Below are positions 12,301-22,805 of a stretch of 64,000 bases of DNA, one piece after another. Under the pieces are notes generated by a model. The model made no database searches. It saw nothing but the letters and a program-made list of their open reading frames with translations, and was not told where the DNA came from. The DNA is from Polytrichum commune. Lineage: Eukaryota; Streptophyta; Polytrichopsida; Polytrichales; Polytrichaceae. The position numbers were made by a program, and so were the translations under genes. Positions within the stretch are counted from its first letter, which is position 1, and the number at the start of each line of letters is the position of its first letter. The stretch is from positions 48,811,554 to 48,875,553 of the forward strand of contig OX485803.1 of NCBI GenBank assembly GCA_950295325.1, given 5' to 3'.

Positions 12301-15300
12301 CCTCCAACTCCTCCTGTTCCAGATTGTCAAATGATATTAGAATAACCAATATCAAATGAGCTCATACTGGACTATTAGGAATTCCACATCTTGGTCAACA
12401 CAAAATGCCACCTCAAGTAGAACCTGACCTGGATCAAAGCCCCTTTAAGTTGGAGTCCCACAACAAGTGTTTGAGCATTTAGAACATGTTCTTTGACTTT
12501 TTTAACTAATCATAAAGAAGGTTACGTCATGTATTTGAGAAAACAGAAGCCAATACAACTATCCTTTAACTCAACATGACTATTGGAGGGGAGTTGGTTG
12601 TTTTGCATAAAAAAAACTTTCATGTTCAGTAAGTTTTTGGTGCATGCTTGGATGTAGTGCAGAGGTTTGAACAAAGAACATTCTATATCAGCTCATTGAG
12701 GATCAAACTCATTTTTGACATGCCAAGACGTGCTTAAATACATTTGGCCCTCAATAAACTGAAATAGGTTGCTCTTCTTTCAAATTCAAACACTCTCTGC
12801 GCACGCACCACAAGTGGGAGGAAATTATTGATATTGTATGCAGAACTTGATAAAAAAAACATACAGGACCAACTCCCAATGGAAAGTCACATTGAATTAA
12901 AAGATAACTCTTATGTGCATAAAATTAAAGAAGACATCCCTGTAACCAATTAGTGGACGACATAATATGTATTTTATATCTTGCATCACACAGGAAATCT
13001 ATGTAGGACTGGTAAAGCAGGAGTTGCAAAAATTAACCGGATTAAAAAAGTAAATATTATTATTATTTTAAAATAAGAATAAAAAACTCAATCTGGATAC
13101 TCATTTCGCATCTCATAAGTCCAAGAATAAGGAAGAGTTAGACATACCGTGAGATTCTCTAGAAAGGAACACCATTGTGGAGCAGGGCCAAGGGAGGGAA
13201 CAAAAAAGGAAGGAATTCGAGGTGAATCAAGAGCCATGAAAATTAGACCACTATTTTTCACGACACACACATCATTGATCTCTCCAGTTGGTGCTTCTAT
13301 GTTGGTCACTCCGTTACCCTACATTCATCACAAATAAATCATTACAAACTTCAAACTATGTCCAGAGAGAACAAAACCACATGGGGAAAACTTGTCAGCG
13401 AAGTGTAAGCATTCCGGCATATTTTTGCTATTAGTTATAGCAACAACAGAATCAAATAACCTGCAAAGTTAGAAGCACATCACAAAACATGCGGTTACAT
13501 AGACGGAGCAGAAAAGAATAAACTCTAGAAATTATATGCTTACAGTTTGAGGATCCCATATCCGTACAACATGACTGTCTGATGTTATCAAGTTCTTGGA
13601 TGCAGTGCTCACACTCTCATGCCACTTGATATCCACGATTGGACTTCCGTACCTGAAAATTACAGGAATTGAAGCAATTCAGAATGAGAATAAGATCATC
13701 AGGAAACAATAGTGTGACAGTTGCTTTATATATTGTATGACAGGATTGTTTCCAGAATTTCCTACTATGTGAACTATTGATAATTACCTCCAATGAGCAT
13801 GAATACCTCTGCTGAACATCCAGGATGTGAATATCTTACTGGAAATGTAGCAAAAGACATTCTAGTACACATCAAGAAAACAAATTAGTTGAATTGGCTA
13901 GAATTGACACAGAATCAGGAATTGAAACCAGAAGCATTGGTTCAAAAAAACCTCCAGCACATACATGTGATCTTTCGTCAAAATTGGAGTGGATGATCGT
14001 AAGTCATACAGGAGTACCTGGAATCAACAATACATAGAAAGCAGAGATCAAGGGATTACTCTGAAGTTTCTCTCAGATTCCAAAAACCACAACTAATGTT
14101 AATAACCTTTTGTGGGAAATAGGCTTGAAGCCTACACACTCTATTTAGCACACAAAGTTCTGGACTCTGAGAATCTAGACAAACCGACATGTGCCAGAAG
14201 AGAAACTTATGATGAAGCAATTTGAGAAACTTGTTGAGTAATGGAGTCAACTTTACAACTAGTCCTTCTCTTTCTGACACATTATCTTTCCCGTATTCAA
14301 GAAACCTTCATAAAAGCAAAGACTCCACAGTTGTAACTCAGTGAACATTGACAAATAAATCAAGATACGCATATGCATTGTAGAGTGACACCACAAACAG
14401 CATCATATCATACATCCACAAACACAGGAATTTCCTCTGGCCTATAGAAGATACAGAATTTTTGAAGAAATAATATGAAATATACCTGCCCACCACTGGT
14501 ACCTACAGCAATCTGCATTCCTTCACCCTCATCAAATCGCAGGGCTGTTATTTCCTGCAAGTCCACAAAGGAGGGTCACCAAGCCATGTGTGCAGTAAGG
14601 TAAGCAGGCCTTAAACGGGAACTTTCAGTTGTGTACCTACTTCTCGTAGGATGCCAAACACACAATTAGTGCGAGATGGTTGCCAATTGCAAAGTGTCTC
14701 CATAGCCATTTGCTTTATGATTTTCGAAGCTCATACAAACATCATATTCATTGTCAAAGCAAAGATTCTCAGACATTATATGATCGTACGGTCCCCCCCA
14801 ATTATGTTAACCATTGAGCTTAGAAAGGATAGCAGATTTTGAGCACATAGTCCAATCTCTTTTAAACAAAAAATGCCTTTTAGGTGTCTATTCTTAGATC
14901 CGCACCTAACCAAACACCACTCAAATGCTGTCCATTAAAAAAAAAAGTGACCAAACCTTAGATGTTCCAAACCTTTGCTCTAACCCTACAATTCTCTTGA
15001 AATTTCATAATCTTTGATATGACTTACTTTACTTCAACACCTAAAATAGATCAGAAAGGTAAATTACTCACCTGGTCCTCGTTTCCAGCACCCACTGCAT
15101 GTATCCGTCCTACAGAAGCCTTCTGCCTCAGGTCGAAACACTCTAAAAAACCATCCTCTCCCCCGCATGCAACCAGCCCATGCACTGGGCTTTGAGGACC
15201 ATGCACAAACAAAGAACACCCACATAAGGCTCATTTATTGAAAAAAAATCTCCGTGATCAAAATACCAATAACCAAGAAAGTGACTTCACTTAGGGCCCC

Positions 15301-17521
15301 TTTACACTAGAGATCAAGTTGAGAACTCAAACTTGGAATCATTTTCGGAAATTTCATACTTGGAGTCGACAAGCTTTCATCCAAGGCTCAAACTATTGAG
15401 AACTTGACTAATCTTCAAGATCTCAGTAGTTTGAGCGTGTTACGAACCATGCTCAAAGTGAGATATCAAGGGGGCATTGGTACTAAACAAAGGGGCATTT
15501 AGAACAGCCCAAGAATGATTCAAGTCCCACTGGCTTGGAGCTTACAAAACGAGAGCTCAAACTCTAGATGTTCCTAGAGACCCCCATGAGGTGCCTTATG
15601 ATTTTCACCAAGAGCTTGTTGTATTTGTTCCACATGGGATCCATCAAGGCACCATCGAATCGTTGTACACCCAGTAAAAAGTTCAAGCCCTCAAATTGAA
15701 AGCTCAAGTGTAAAGTGGACTTAAGTGCGAGAAAGGAGAGATGGAGATTTCTACTGTGGTTCTGGAAAAAACACTCACCTTCGACCAATTACATTATTTC
15801 CAGGTGATTGTGTGGTGAGGGGAGCAAGAAAACGACCCTGCAAGTTAACATATTTGCACTCAAGTCACTCAATGCTCAGCACTTAACTTCATTGCTTCAG
15901 CATTGTATCTCAAGTACTTTTCAACTGCAGAAGGCAAGGTAAGTGAATAGCAAATAGGTGAAGAATGACTTAGTAAAGGAACAGCTAACTGGTAGAAGCA
16001 AACTAAAATGCCAGGTCCCATCCAAATTGGTTCTAGACAAAACATTGATAACCCAGACAAAATACAGCTTGTACCACAATTAGTTGTCAATCATTTGTGA
16101 TCTATGGAAGTCATCAAAATACTCTATTTTTGAGGACGCCCAATGAAGTGATACTGAAGGAACTACAGACCTGTTCCAAATTTAGACGGTAGACTTCAGA
16201 TGATGAAGCAGCCAGAAGTAAATCACAGGACCAGCGATCATAACACAAATCCCTTCCCATCCTGCAACAAGTTAGCAAAACTTGAGAATCGGACCAAAAA
16301 AGGATCAGATAATTCTCAATATAGGGAAACATTCCAGGTTGGGAGAAAAAAATGTGCAATGGATGATAACTACCTTGGAATCCGAGTACTGAAGTAACTG
16401 CCAAATTTTGCGTGCAACCATACAGTTCGATCTGCGCACAAAAAGGCCAGTTTGGAATAGTCATCTGCTAGTACCTGCCACCCAAACAACATTTTCCAAT
16501 TTTCAGGCTACTGATTGAGCTCAATTTCAGGCTTTCCTTGAGGTACCCCTTAAACAAAAACTTCCTAGAAAAAATTTCAAATCGTACCTGAAAATCAATA
16601 ATCTCAGAAGTTAAGTGCCGCTCAAATTTCAATGATAGCTCGCTCACTTCGTACACCCGGACCTGAGGTGGGTAGATACCTGTCATCAAATCACTCCTAA
16701 TGAGGAAAAAAATAGCTTCTGATTCCTCTCATAAAAACATAGACGTTCTAGTCCCACTTCTCTACAGGAGATAATTTGTAATCGATCAACATCCTATGAG
16801 GATCCCAAAAGGCGAATTTGAGTTTGCTGGAGGAGGGAAATGTAGGACAAAACTTCCTATGACTATGAGTAATGAGTATTATACTCTGACATACTTAAGA
16901 TTCCAAATGTGGCCTAAGTCAAATTAAAAGGGTGATTTGCTAACCAGGACGAATTGCTCCCCAGAATGCAATCAAGCAACATACAAAACAAAGCCCTATC
17001 AATCTATGCACGAATCAAAAAGTGTTTCTTGGTTCAATTATGATTGGGAAAATTTAAAACCAGTGATGATGATTAGGGAAGTTGAGCACAGAAATTCATT
17101 CACCTGACGCAACAATGTACTGGCCATCAGGGGTAGCTTTCATGCGAGTTGCCGCAGTATCAAACTCCAAATCCTGAATTAAATCAATTCGCCGGAGATA
17201 ATCTGTTCTCACCAACATTAAGACAAAAAGACCTCTGTAAAACATCAACATAAATAAAAACACAATCGCATCATCAAGACAGCAGCTCAAAGCAGGATCA
17301 TTATGAACACCCACGTAGCGTTGCATCTGCCTTGAGATTGACAGAGCACACAGCAACTGAAGGCAGCCTTTAGCATACAGAAGGTTACATTTACCTTGGT
17401 CCTTGCGAAGTGCCCGCTTTTTATCAGGAGGAAGCCACGAAGCAAATTGCCTATGTCCTGAAACAGTGTACACCTTTACTCCATTCAACGCTGTCACTCG
17501 CATCCCTCCTGGCGTTGCCAT
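9341..17521 (-). CDS. NOL10: Nucleolar WD40 protein NOL10/Enp2 (EDA7-like), 16 exons
   Basis: Small-subunit processome protein, needed for 40S ribosome biogenesis in the nucleolus. Coding exons on the minus strand, first to last: 17521-17395, 17202-17104, 16679-16588, 16474-16374, 16261-16171, 15837-15779, 15189-15072, 14554-14486, 14017-13965, 13652-13544, 13318-13148, 12313-12155, 11839-11747, 11001-10813, 10691-10426, 9773-9341. All phases join, giving 742 aa (human NOL10 is about 690). Residues 1-370 form the WD40 propeller, with WLPPDKKRALRK near the start, SSSEVYRLNLEQ and LGPAPQWCSFLENLT. Next come YDDYKFVTREDL and LLRAYMHGFF, then a NUC153-type segment (DDRFAAIFKDE, FEVDEDAPEFRVL, about 495-527), an acidic Ser-rich stretch, and an RGG-rich tail (about 665-700 and 720-742). 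The ATG at 17521 gives the conserved family N-terminus. Most introns are 100-700 bp. Introns 6, 7, 11 and 15 hold dispersed repeats. Identity is very secure; single exon edges may shift. Confidence 0.93.
10120..10260. repeat. Intron 15 repeat shared with 20770-20850
   Basis: Within the last NOL10 intron, the words GAGATTTGGCATGGAAGTGA, CACTTCATTACTTTCATACC and TTGGACCCAG match the stretch starting near 20767 with few changes. The open frame here (10108-10368) is therefore repeat-derived rather than an exon. Confidence 0.45.
12555..12910. repeat. Intron-resident repeat family I, copy in NOL10 intron 11
   Basis: The blocks TTTAACTCAACATGACT, GTTGGTTGTTTTGCATA, GGTTTGAACAAAGAACATTC and TTTGGCCCTCAATAAAC recur in the same order at 32815-33180 (FUT13 intron 3) and 38485-38745 (gamma-SNAP intron 3). 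Relative to transcription this copy is antisense, while the other two are sense. Confidence 0.65.
14610..14945 (-). repeat. Family A copy inside NOL10 intron 7
   Basis: The family blocks run in minus orientation between exons 7 and 8, from a word like 'cttctcgtaggatgcc' through GTCCAATCTCTTTTAAAC to CAAACACCACTCAAATG. NOL10 is also on the minus strand, so here the repeat is sense to the gene. Confidence 0.55.
15294..15720. mobile_element. Harbinger-like MITE in NOL10 intron 6
   Basis: TTA (15291-15293 and 15721-15723) flanks an element of about 427 bp. The left end is GGGCCCCTTTACACT and the right end, read inward, GTCCACTTTACACTT. The internal halves repeat words such as GAGAACTCAAAC and GAGCTCAAACTC. 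It has no coding function. The inverted repeats are less exact than in the other Harbinger-like elements, so boundaries are less certain. Confidence 0.5.
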
Positions 17522-17571
17522 GATGGAGGACGGAGCCCCTCTCCAACCTCAGAAAAGAACCTGAATTATCA

Positions 17572-17950
17572 ACACCAACCTGTCAATTGGTGTCACAAAA
17601 CTCACAGTACAAAATTCACATTGCATGGAATCCAAACAGCAACCCAGTCTCCTGACCCCAATTTCTTATTTGAAATGTGAACAGTGGTCAAGCCTTAAAC
17701 CTTCAACCCTAAACCCCTACATCTCTTTAGTTACTGTATGTATCTCGTCATCAACAACAACCTGTCGATTATGCCACAAATGTCACAGTACAAGAGTCAA
17801 GTTACAACGAATCCAAACAGCAATACAATCTCCTAGCACTAAAACTATTGTTTGAATTTGTGAAAATTGGTCAGGCCTTAAACCACAAACCCTAAATTCT
17901 CAACCCCTGCACCTTAATCCCTATAAGAGTATCTCTTTAGTTAATGTATG
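17572..17950. promoter_or_regulatory. Duplicated 5' region of NOL10 with telo-box motifs
   Basis: Just upstream of the NOL10 start, a block of about 181 bp is repeated head-to-tail: ATCCAAACAGCAA occurs near 17630 and again near 17811. Both units contain CCCTAAA-type telo-boxes, and more follow at 18016-18050 (AACCCTAACCC, AAACCCTAAATC). Telo-boxes (AAACCCTA) are known in plant promoters of ribosomal-protein and ribosome-biogenesis genes, which fits a nucleolar processome gene. The transcription start is not visible, so part of this may be 5' UTR. Confidence 0.55.
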
Positions 17951-18379
17951 CATACAAAGGCTTCATTTACATCGCAAGTTTGATAGAACGGCCCCTCTAT
18001 CGCCCTTACACTTTGAACCCTAACCCTTAAACCCTAAATCTTAGCCCAGGCCCTTACACCCCGAAGGGCTTTTTAAAATTTGCCTGTGATGTTACTGTCT
18101 GTAAACACGAGTTTTAATTCTCTATTGGCTATAACCTTCAGGAAATACAGATTGCTCACCACCAGAAAAGAGCGATCTCTTGTCACAATGATTCCTAAAG
18201 CGCAGCTAATGGCCGATGTGTGTCAAACCCCCTGCTATTTCAAAATTCTTCAATGCAGGTCCGGTTCCAAGAAAAAAAAACCATTTGAAAAACCCCTATA
18301 CCATTTGTGAATCCTCCTTCCCTCAAGGTGGTGATCCTTGGAGGAAGAAGAGAAGAGGTTCGAGGAGGGTTGGAATTGG

Positions 18380-18840
18380 ATTCGCGGCGGCGGGAGTGAG
18401 AAAGCAAGCCTCCACGAGGAGTATTGCTCACGTGGCAACGAAGTGCCACGTACGCATTGCTATTAGCCCCGTTTAGTCCGAGTCATCATGCCTTAACGTC
18501 TGTCCGACCAACGTTGGGACAAATAATGAATGAATGAAGGTGCACGTTGAGTCGAGGGAAGGTTGTGAATGAACAAAATAAAATGTATAATAAAAATAAT
18601 AAATAAAGCACAAGAGACATATTAAAATTGCTTCATGTGCATGTGTTTCTTTATTTAAATACTCAACATTTTTTTGGGGGGGAGGTGGCGGACATTATTG
18701 TTGCATTTGTGGGTTTTGGTTTTATGGTGTCACTCAATTTTGGGTTTGTGTTTTCATTAGGAGAAAAATTTGTAGTCCCAACCACCCCTTGCAGCATAAT
18801 AAATGTTGCACATGTATCACTATTAGTTTTTTTTTGTAAA
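18380..18840. repeat. Non-coding duplicated block, copy 1
   Basis: Words such as GTGGCAACGAAGTGCCA, TAGTCCGAGTCATCATGCC and AAGGTGCACGTTGAG reappear in altered form at 19550-19870. A palindrome around 18890-18912 (GCCGGTATTGTATACCGGC) sits between the copies. No protein is recognised in either copy. Confidence 0.45.
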
Positions 18841-19549
18841 TAATGTTTAGTCCCAATGGGCAAGTTGCAAAGAAAAGAAAAGAAAAAATAACGCCGGTAT
18901 TGTATACCGGCATGAATGCAAGCCCGTTAGCCCTGTATTGATCGCGGTGTCCCGTGATGCAATATAGGGCGTTATGCCTCTTTTGGGAGGTGGGCTCTTG
19001 TTATCAGGCAAGTTGCAAACATTGGTTGCAATATCATGTCGTGCATTGTCAGGCAAGTAAGCTTAAATTATTTATCCAAACACTAGTGGCTACCTAGTGG
19101 TGCATGCCATATGACTTGATGAGATGGCTATTTGTAGTCGCCACATACATCCATAGAATCCTTGTCACCCCCTCCTTTGCAAACGTTGGTATTGTCCTCT
19201 TATAGTCCATGCTCAACTATCTATTGTTGTGCAACCATCGTCCAAAAGCTACCTATCACACTCATTTTCACTCCAAAGTCATTGCCCACCGTTTGTGAAT
19301 TGAAACTTACAAGCTGACAACCACATTGTCATTGTAAATTTTGCCAGAGGTGGCTCAATCAAGAAAGTTACGCACCAATGCGGGTGTCTATTGGTTTCCA
19401 CCGTCTTCTTTTTGTTGGGTTCAACACCACCTGAAATTATTGTGGATCATGAAAACATATTATAGTTGCAAGGGTTGGCTAAGAAGGTGGTTCGAAATTC
19501 GAGTTTCTCCAATTGATTGGTGTGTCTTCCTCCAAACGATAGGAGTGAG

Positions 19550-19870
19550 AACGCCTCCATGTTTTGCTAATGTGGCAATGAGGTGCCATGTACACTTTGC
19601 TATATGCCCCATTCAGTCTAAATCATCATTCCACTGCCCAAACCTCCATTCAACCACCATTGAGATGATGAATGAAATAATGAAGGTGCATGTTCAAGAG
19701 GCGAGGTTGTGAAAAGAAGAAGAAAAACAGGTGCACAAATGATTTTTTGCAAGAATTTATGTACATGTGTATTTTCTTTTGATTACTCGACAATTGTTGC
19801 AAAAATTTGTGGGTTTGGTTTATTAATAAACTATAGGTAGCACATGTGCCACTCATTTGTGAGTTTGTGT
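19550..19870. repeat. Non-coding duplicated block, copy 2
   Basis: This is the diverged partner of 18380-18840, with GTGGCAATGAGGTGCCATGT, CAGTCTAAATCATCATTCC and GAAGGTGCATGTTCAAG in the same order. A 123-codon open frame runs through it, but it has no counterpart in the other copy and no family likeness. Confidence 0.45.
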
Positions 19871-20189
19871 TTTAGTGCTCTTCCTCATGGTCTCCCTCCT
19901 TGATCTAGCTCAAGGTAGTCATGTGCTTGTGTGGTGGGCTTTGATTTTCCAATAAAAACGATAAAAACATTAAAACTTAGAATAAAAAACTTTGGGACAT
20001 GGATTTGTATGATTGGACGTGTGACACATGTCAAACTCAAAAACTAATTACCTTGGCCACCAAAATCTCTTTATAAAATGGTACTTTCGGATGCATGCCA
20101 CCTTATGAATACTGGACTTGGATTGTCATCTTCATGACATGTTTGGTTTGGGGTGATACCCAAACTCCTAAACACCGAGTTCATACTTA

Positions 20190-20634
20190 GGGGCGGTTTA
20201 CACTATGGACCATGAAGTCGTCCCACGTAAGAGGCCTATTTTGCGTGGGACGACTTCATGGGACGACTTCCATGGTCCGAGTTACTAAAATATTAGTTTT
20301 CATGGTTCATGGGCCCTTCACTAGGTGTAAACCGAATGTGGACCATGAAGAATGACCATGCACCAAAAAGGCTTAAAACGGCATTTTTCTGACATGGGCC
20401 CTTGCTCTTTTTCCCGGACCACCTCTTTTGCTTGTCCCAACGGAAAACCCGTTGGACCATGGCAGTGGATAGAGTAGGCTTAAAAAATAATATTTTGTGG
20501 ACCTCAATCTCCGTGGTCACTCTGCCATTTTTTCCTTGGTGTAAACCCAAGTCGTCCCGGGACGACTTCAACGTCCAATCACATCGCTTAGACGGCCGTG
20601 GGACGACTTCATGGTCCATAGTGTAAACCGCCCC
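20190..20634. mobile_element. 445-bp Tourist/Harbinger-like MITE with long inverted ends
   Basis: TTA (20187-20189 and 20635-20637) flanks inverted ends that match exactly over about 38 bp, beginning GGGGCGGTTTACACTATGG. The TIR start (GGG...GTTT) and the TNA-type target site are those of PIF/Harbinger MITEs. Parts of the end sequence are repeated again inside (20325-20350, 20540-20600), so each end can also fold on itself. The open frames on both strands are by-products of this symmetry. Confidence 0.8.
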
Positions 20635-20846
20635 TTATGTAACAAGCAACAACCACAACAAGCAAGCTTGCTTTTGCCCCATGCCCTCAAACTCCTATTG
20701 GGTTTCAAAAGACAATTTTTTCTTCAGTATGACCTAACATTTTAACTTTATAAATACTTAGGTTCGTTGAGATTTGGCAAGAAAGTGATGCCACATTGGC
20801 ATCACTTCATTTCTTTCATACATGGGACTCAAATCCTTTAGTGTAA

Positions 20847-21436
20847 GGGCCACTTCACACACAAGGTTGAAGGCCCTTGACCATGGCAATGTAAGAGCTC
20901 TCATTGGTCGAAAAGGCGGAGACCGTCCAAGTTCACTTCACACTAGGAGGTGAAGGCCTAAAGGCCCAAAGAAAAGTTCGTGGATGAAAAGTCTACATGG
21001 AGTCCTACATGGTTGGTTGTGGATAAGGGTGCATGGTCTACCGGAATTTGCGTCAGACCCACCTCCAAGAGGTGGGCTTGACGCAAATTCCGGTAGACCA
21101 TGAAATTTTTAATAATTTTTCTAGCAAAATAGATTTTAGGACATACTACATGGCAGGTTCCATGACATATTCCAAGACAGACAAACACCACCAAGTAATT
21201 ATCTTAAATTGATAAACTTGGAAACATATTATATTAAACCAAATCCTCCCCTCTTTTTCCGCCAACAAAATATGCAATGGTCCCGCAACATGGTTCATTC
21301 TCACTTCACACTATCCTTGAGGGCCCAAGACTACATAAAAGGGCTTTCCCAACACCCATGGTGCGGCTTTTGGATGAGAGTCAAGGGTCCTCACCATTAC
21401 AAGGTCACGGCTCTTGGCTCATGTGTGAAGTGGCCC
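20847..21436. mobile_element. 590-bp Harbinger-like MITE, family H copy 1
   Basis: TAA (20844-20846 and 21437-21439) flanks ends GGGCCACTTCACAC and GTGTGAAGTGGCCC. A second near-perfect palindrome with 35-nt arms lies in the middle (21032-21102), starting CATGGTCTACCGGAATTTGC. Full relatives lie at 44498-45088 (inverted) and 51911-52412 (diverged). Confidence 0.85.
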
Positions 21437-22080
21437 TAAGCTCCTCATGTCAAAATTTCCACTCTCAACCAAGGGGATCGCTTGATTTTGGAGATTCTTT
21501 GGTCTTTAGTATAAACCCACCTCAAGACATCTATATGTAATAGAGAACATGGTGGTAGTAGTGGTTGTCACTCCGCTATTCCCCATTATTACATAAAGGC
21601 AATAAAACCACGTTATAGTGATGCGTTATTATGCACAAGTACAAATAACCAGGTTGACACTCATACTTTTTTTCGTTGTGTTTCACCATATGTCCCGATC
21701 TTTTGAAGACAAGGGTGGGGTTTCACACTAGGGTTCAAGACCAAAGAAACACAAAAATCAAATGATCCTATTGATCAAGAGCAAAGTTTGGACCCAAATA
21801 TTGGGGTCTGTTTCCAAGAAACTTGAGTCCTACTCCAAAAAAGGTTCTTTTACCAAGGTTTTGAAATTCAACATGACAGCTTTTTCAGACCCTAAAAATG
21901 AGGCAAAGACTCCGCACAAAGAACAAGTACTATCCTTTGTAAATATCAACCCTAAACTACCTTACTCTAGAGTCAGAAATGAACACTCGTTCCTTCCATA
22001 ACAATAAGTGCATGCACTGTAGCAGATTCCATAACAAAAACAAGCTAAATACAAAGGTTCAAATACAATTCAAAAAATAC

Positions 22081-22441
22081 TTACATCACATGAGGCTTTA
22101 CATAGAAATAGTTGGAGCTAAGATTCTACTTGGTCAAAGATTATGAGGTATTGATAGTTGATTTTGTCAGAGCATGACCACAACTCATAAATACACATGG
22201 CGTAAATGAAAGAGTCATGGATTAGGTCTGGAAACGGCTCCCATCAATTGGCATGCGCAGGGATGACTCCATTGGTGGGTTTGGGAAGCCATCCACAGTT
22301 GGAATAGCTTGGGTATGTTACAACACATCTTTCAACTCCCACATGAGGTAATAAAATATCAATACCTCATAATCTTTGACCAAATAGAATCTTAGCTTCA
22401 ACTACTGTATCTTTATGTAAAACCTCGTGTGATGTAAGAAA
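22081..22441. mobile_element. Foldback element with about 80-bp inverted arms
   Basis: The left arm begins TTACATCACATGAGG and contains GTCAAAGATTATGAGGTATT. The right arm contains AATACCTCATAATCTTTGAC and ends TGTGATGTAA. The arms pair over about 80 nt with scattered mismatches around a spacer of roughly 200 bp. No coding sequence and no convincing target duplication. Confidence 0.65.
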
Positions 22442-22805
22442 TTAGTTTTGATCATGAGAGCCACACATTTTGGAGCGCATTTGGAGTGAGCACGTGGGAC
22501 ACTATAACGAGACTACGCCCTAATCTCCATATATCACCCTCCCTGATGTCACTCCTCTTTTATATCCAACATTTAGGGAATAGATGTGCTCAGTTTAAAT
22601 CTCCTTCCTTATTGTTACATTTTCCTCCCATATATCATGGGTTTTGACATCAAAGTAATCCACCAAAAAATTCAAACCGCACTCTCACACATATCACATT
22701 GTCATCATTGTAATTGTTGTCAGACTTTGTGTTATTCCATAATGTCACACACTACACTGATTTTGTATTATCGCGCATCCATGTTAACACTATAGACATC
22801 CTTAA

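Noticed and set aside
18890-18912. GCCGGTATTGTATACCGGC palindrome as an operator
   Set aside because: A single imperfect palindrome in non-coding plant DNA between two duplicated blocks; nothing ties it to regulation.
20293-20626. Open frames of 74-108 codons on both strands
   Set aside because: They lie wholly in a perfect-ended MITE. Symmetry of the inverted repeats makes both strands open.
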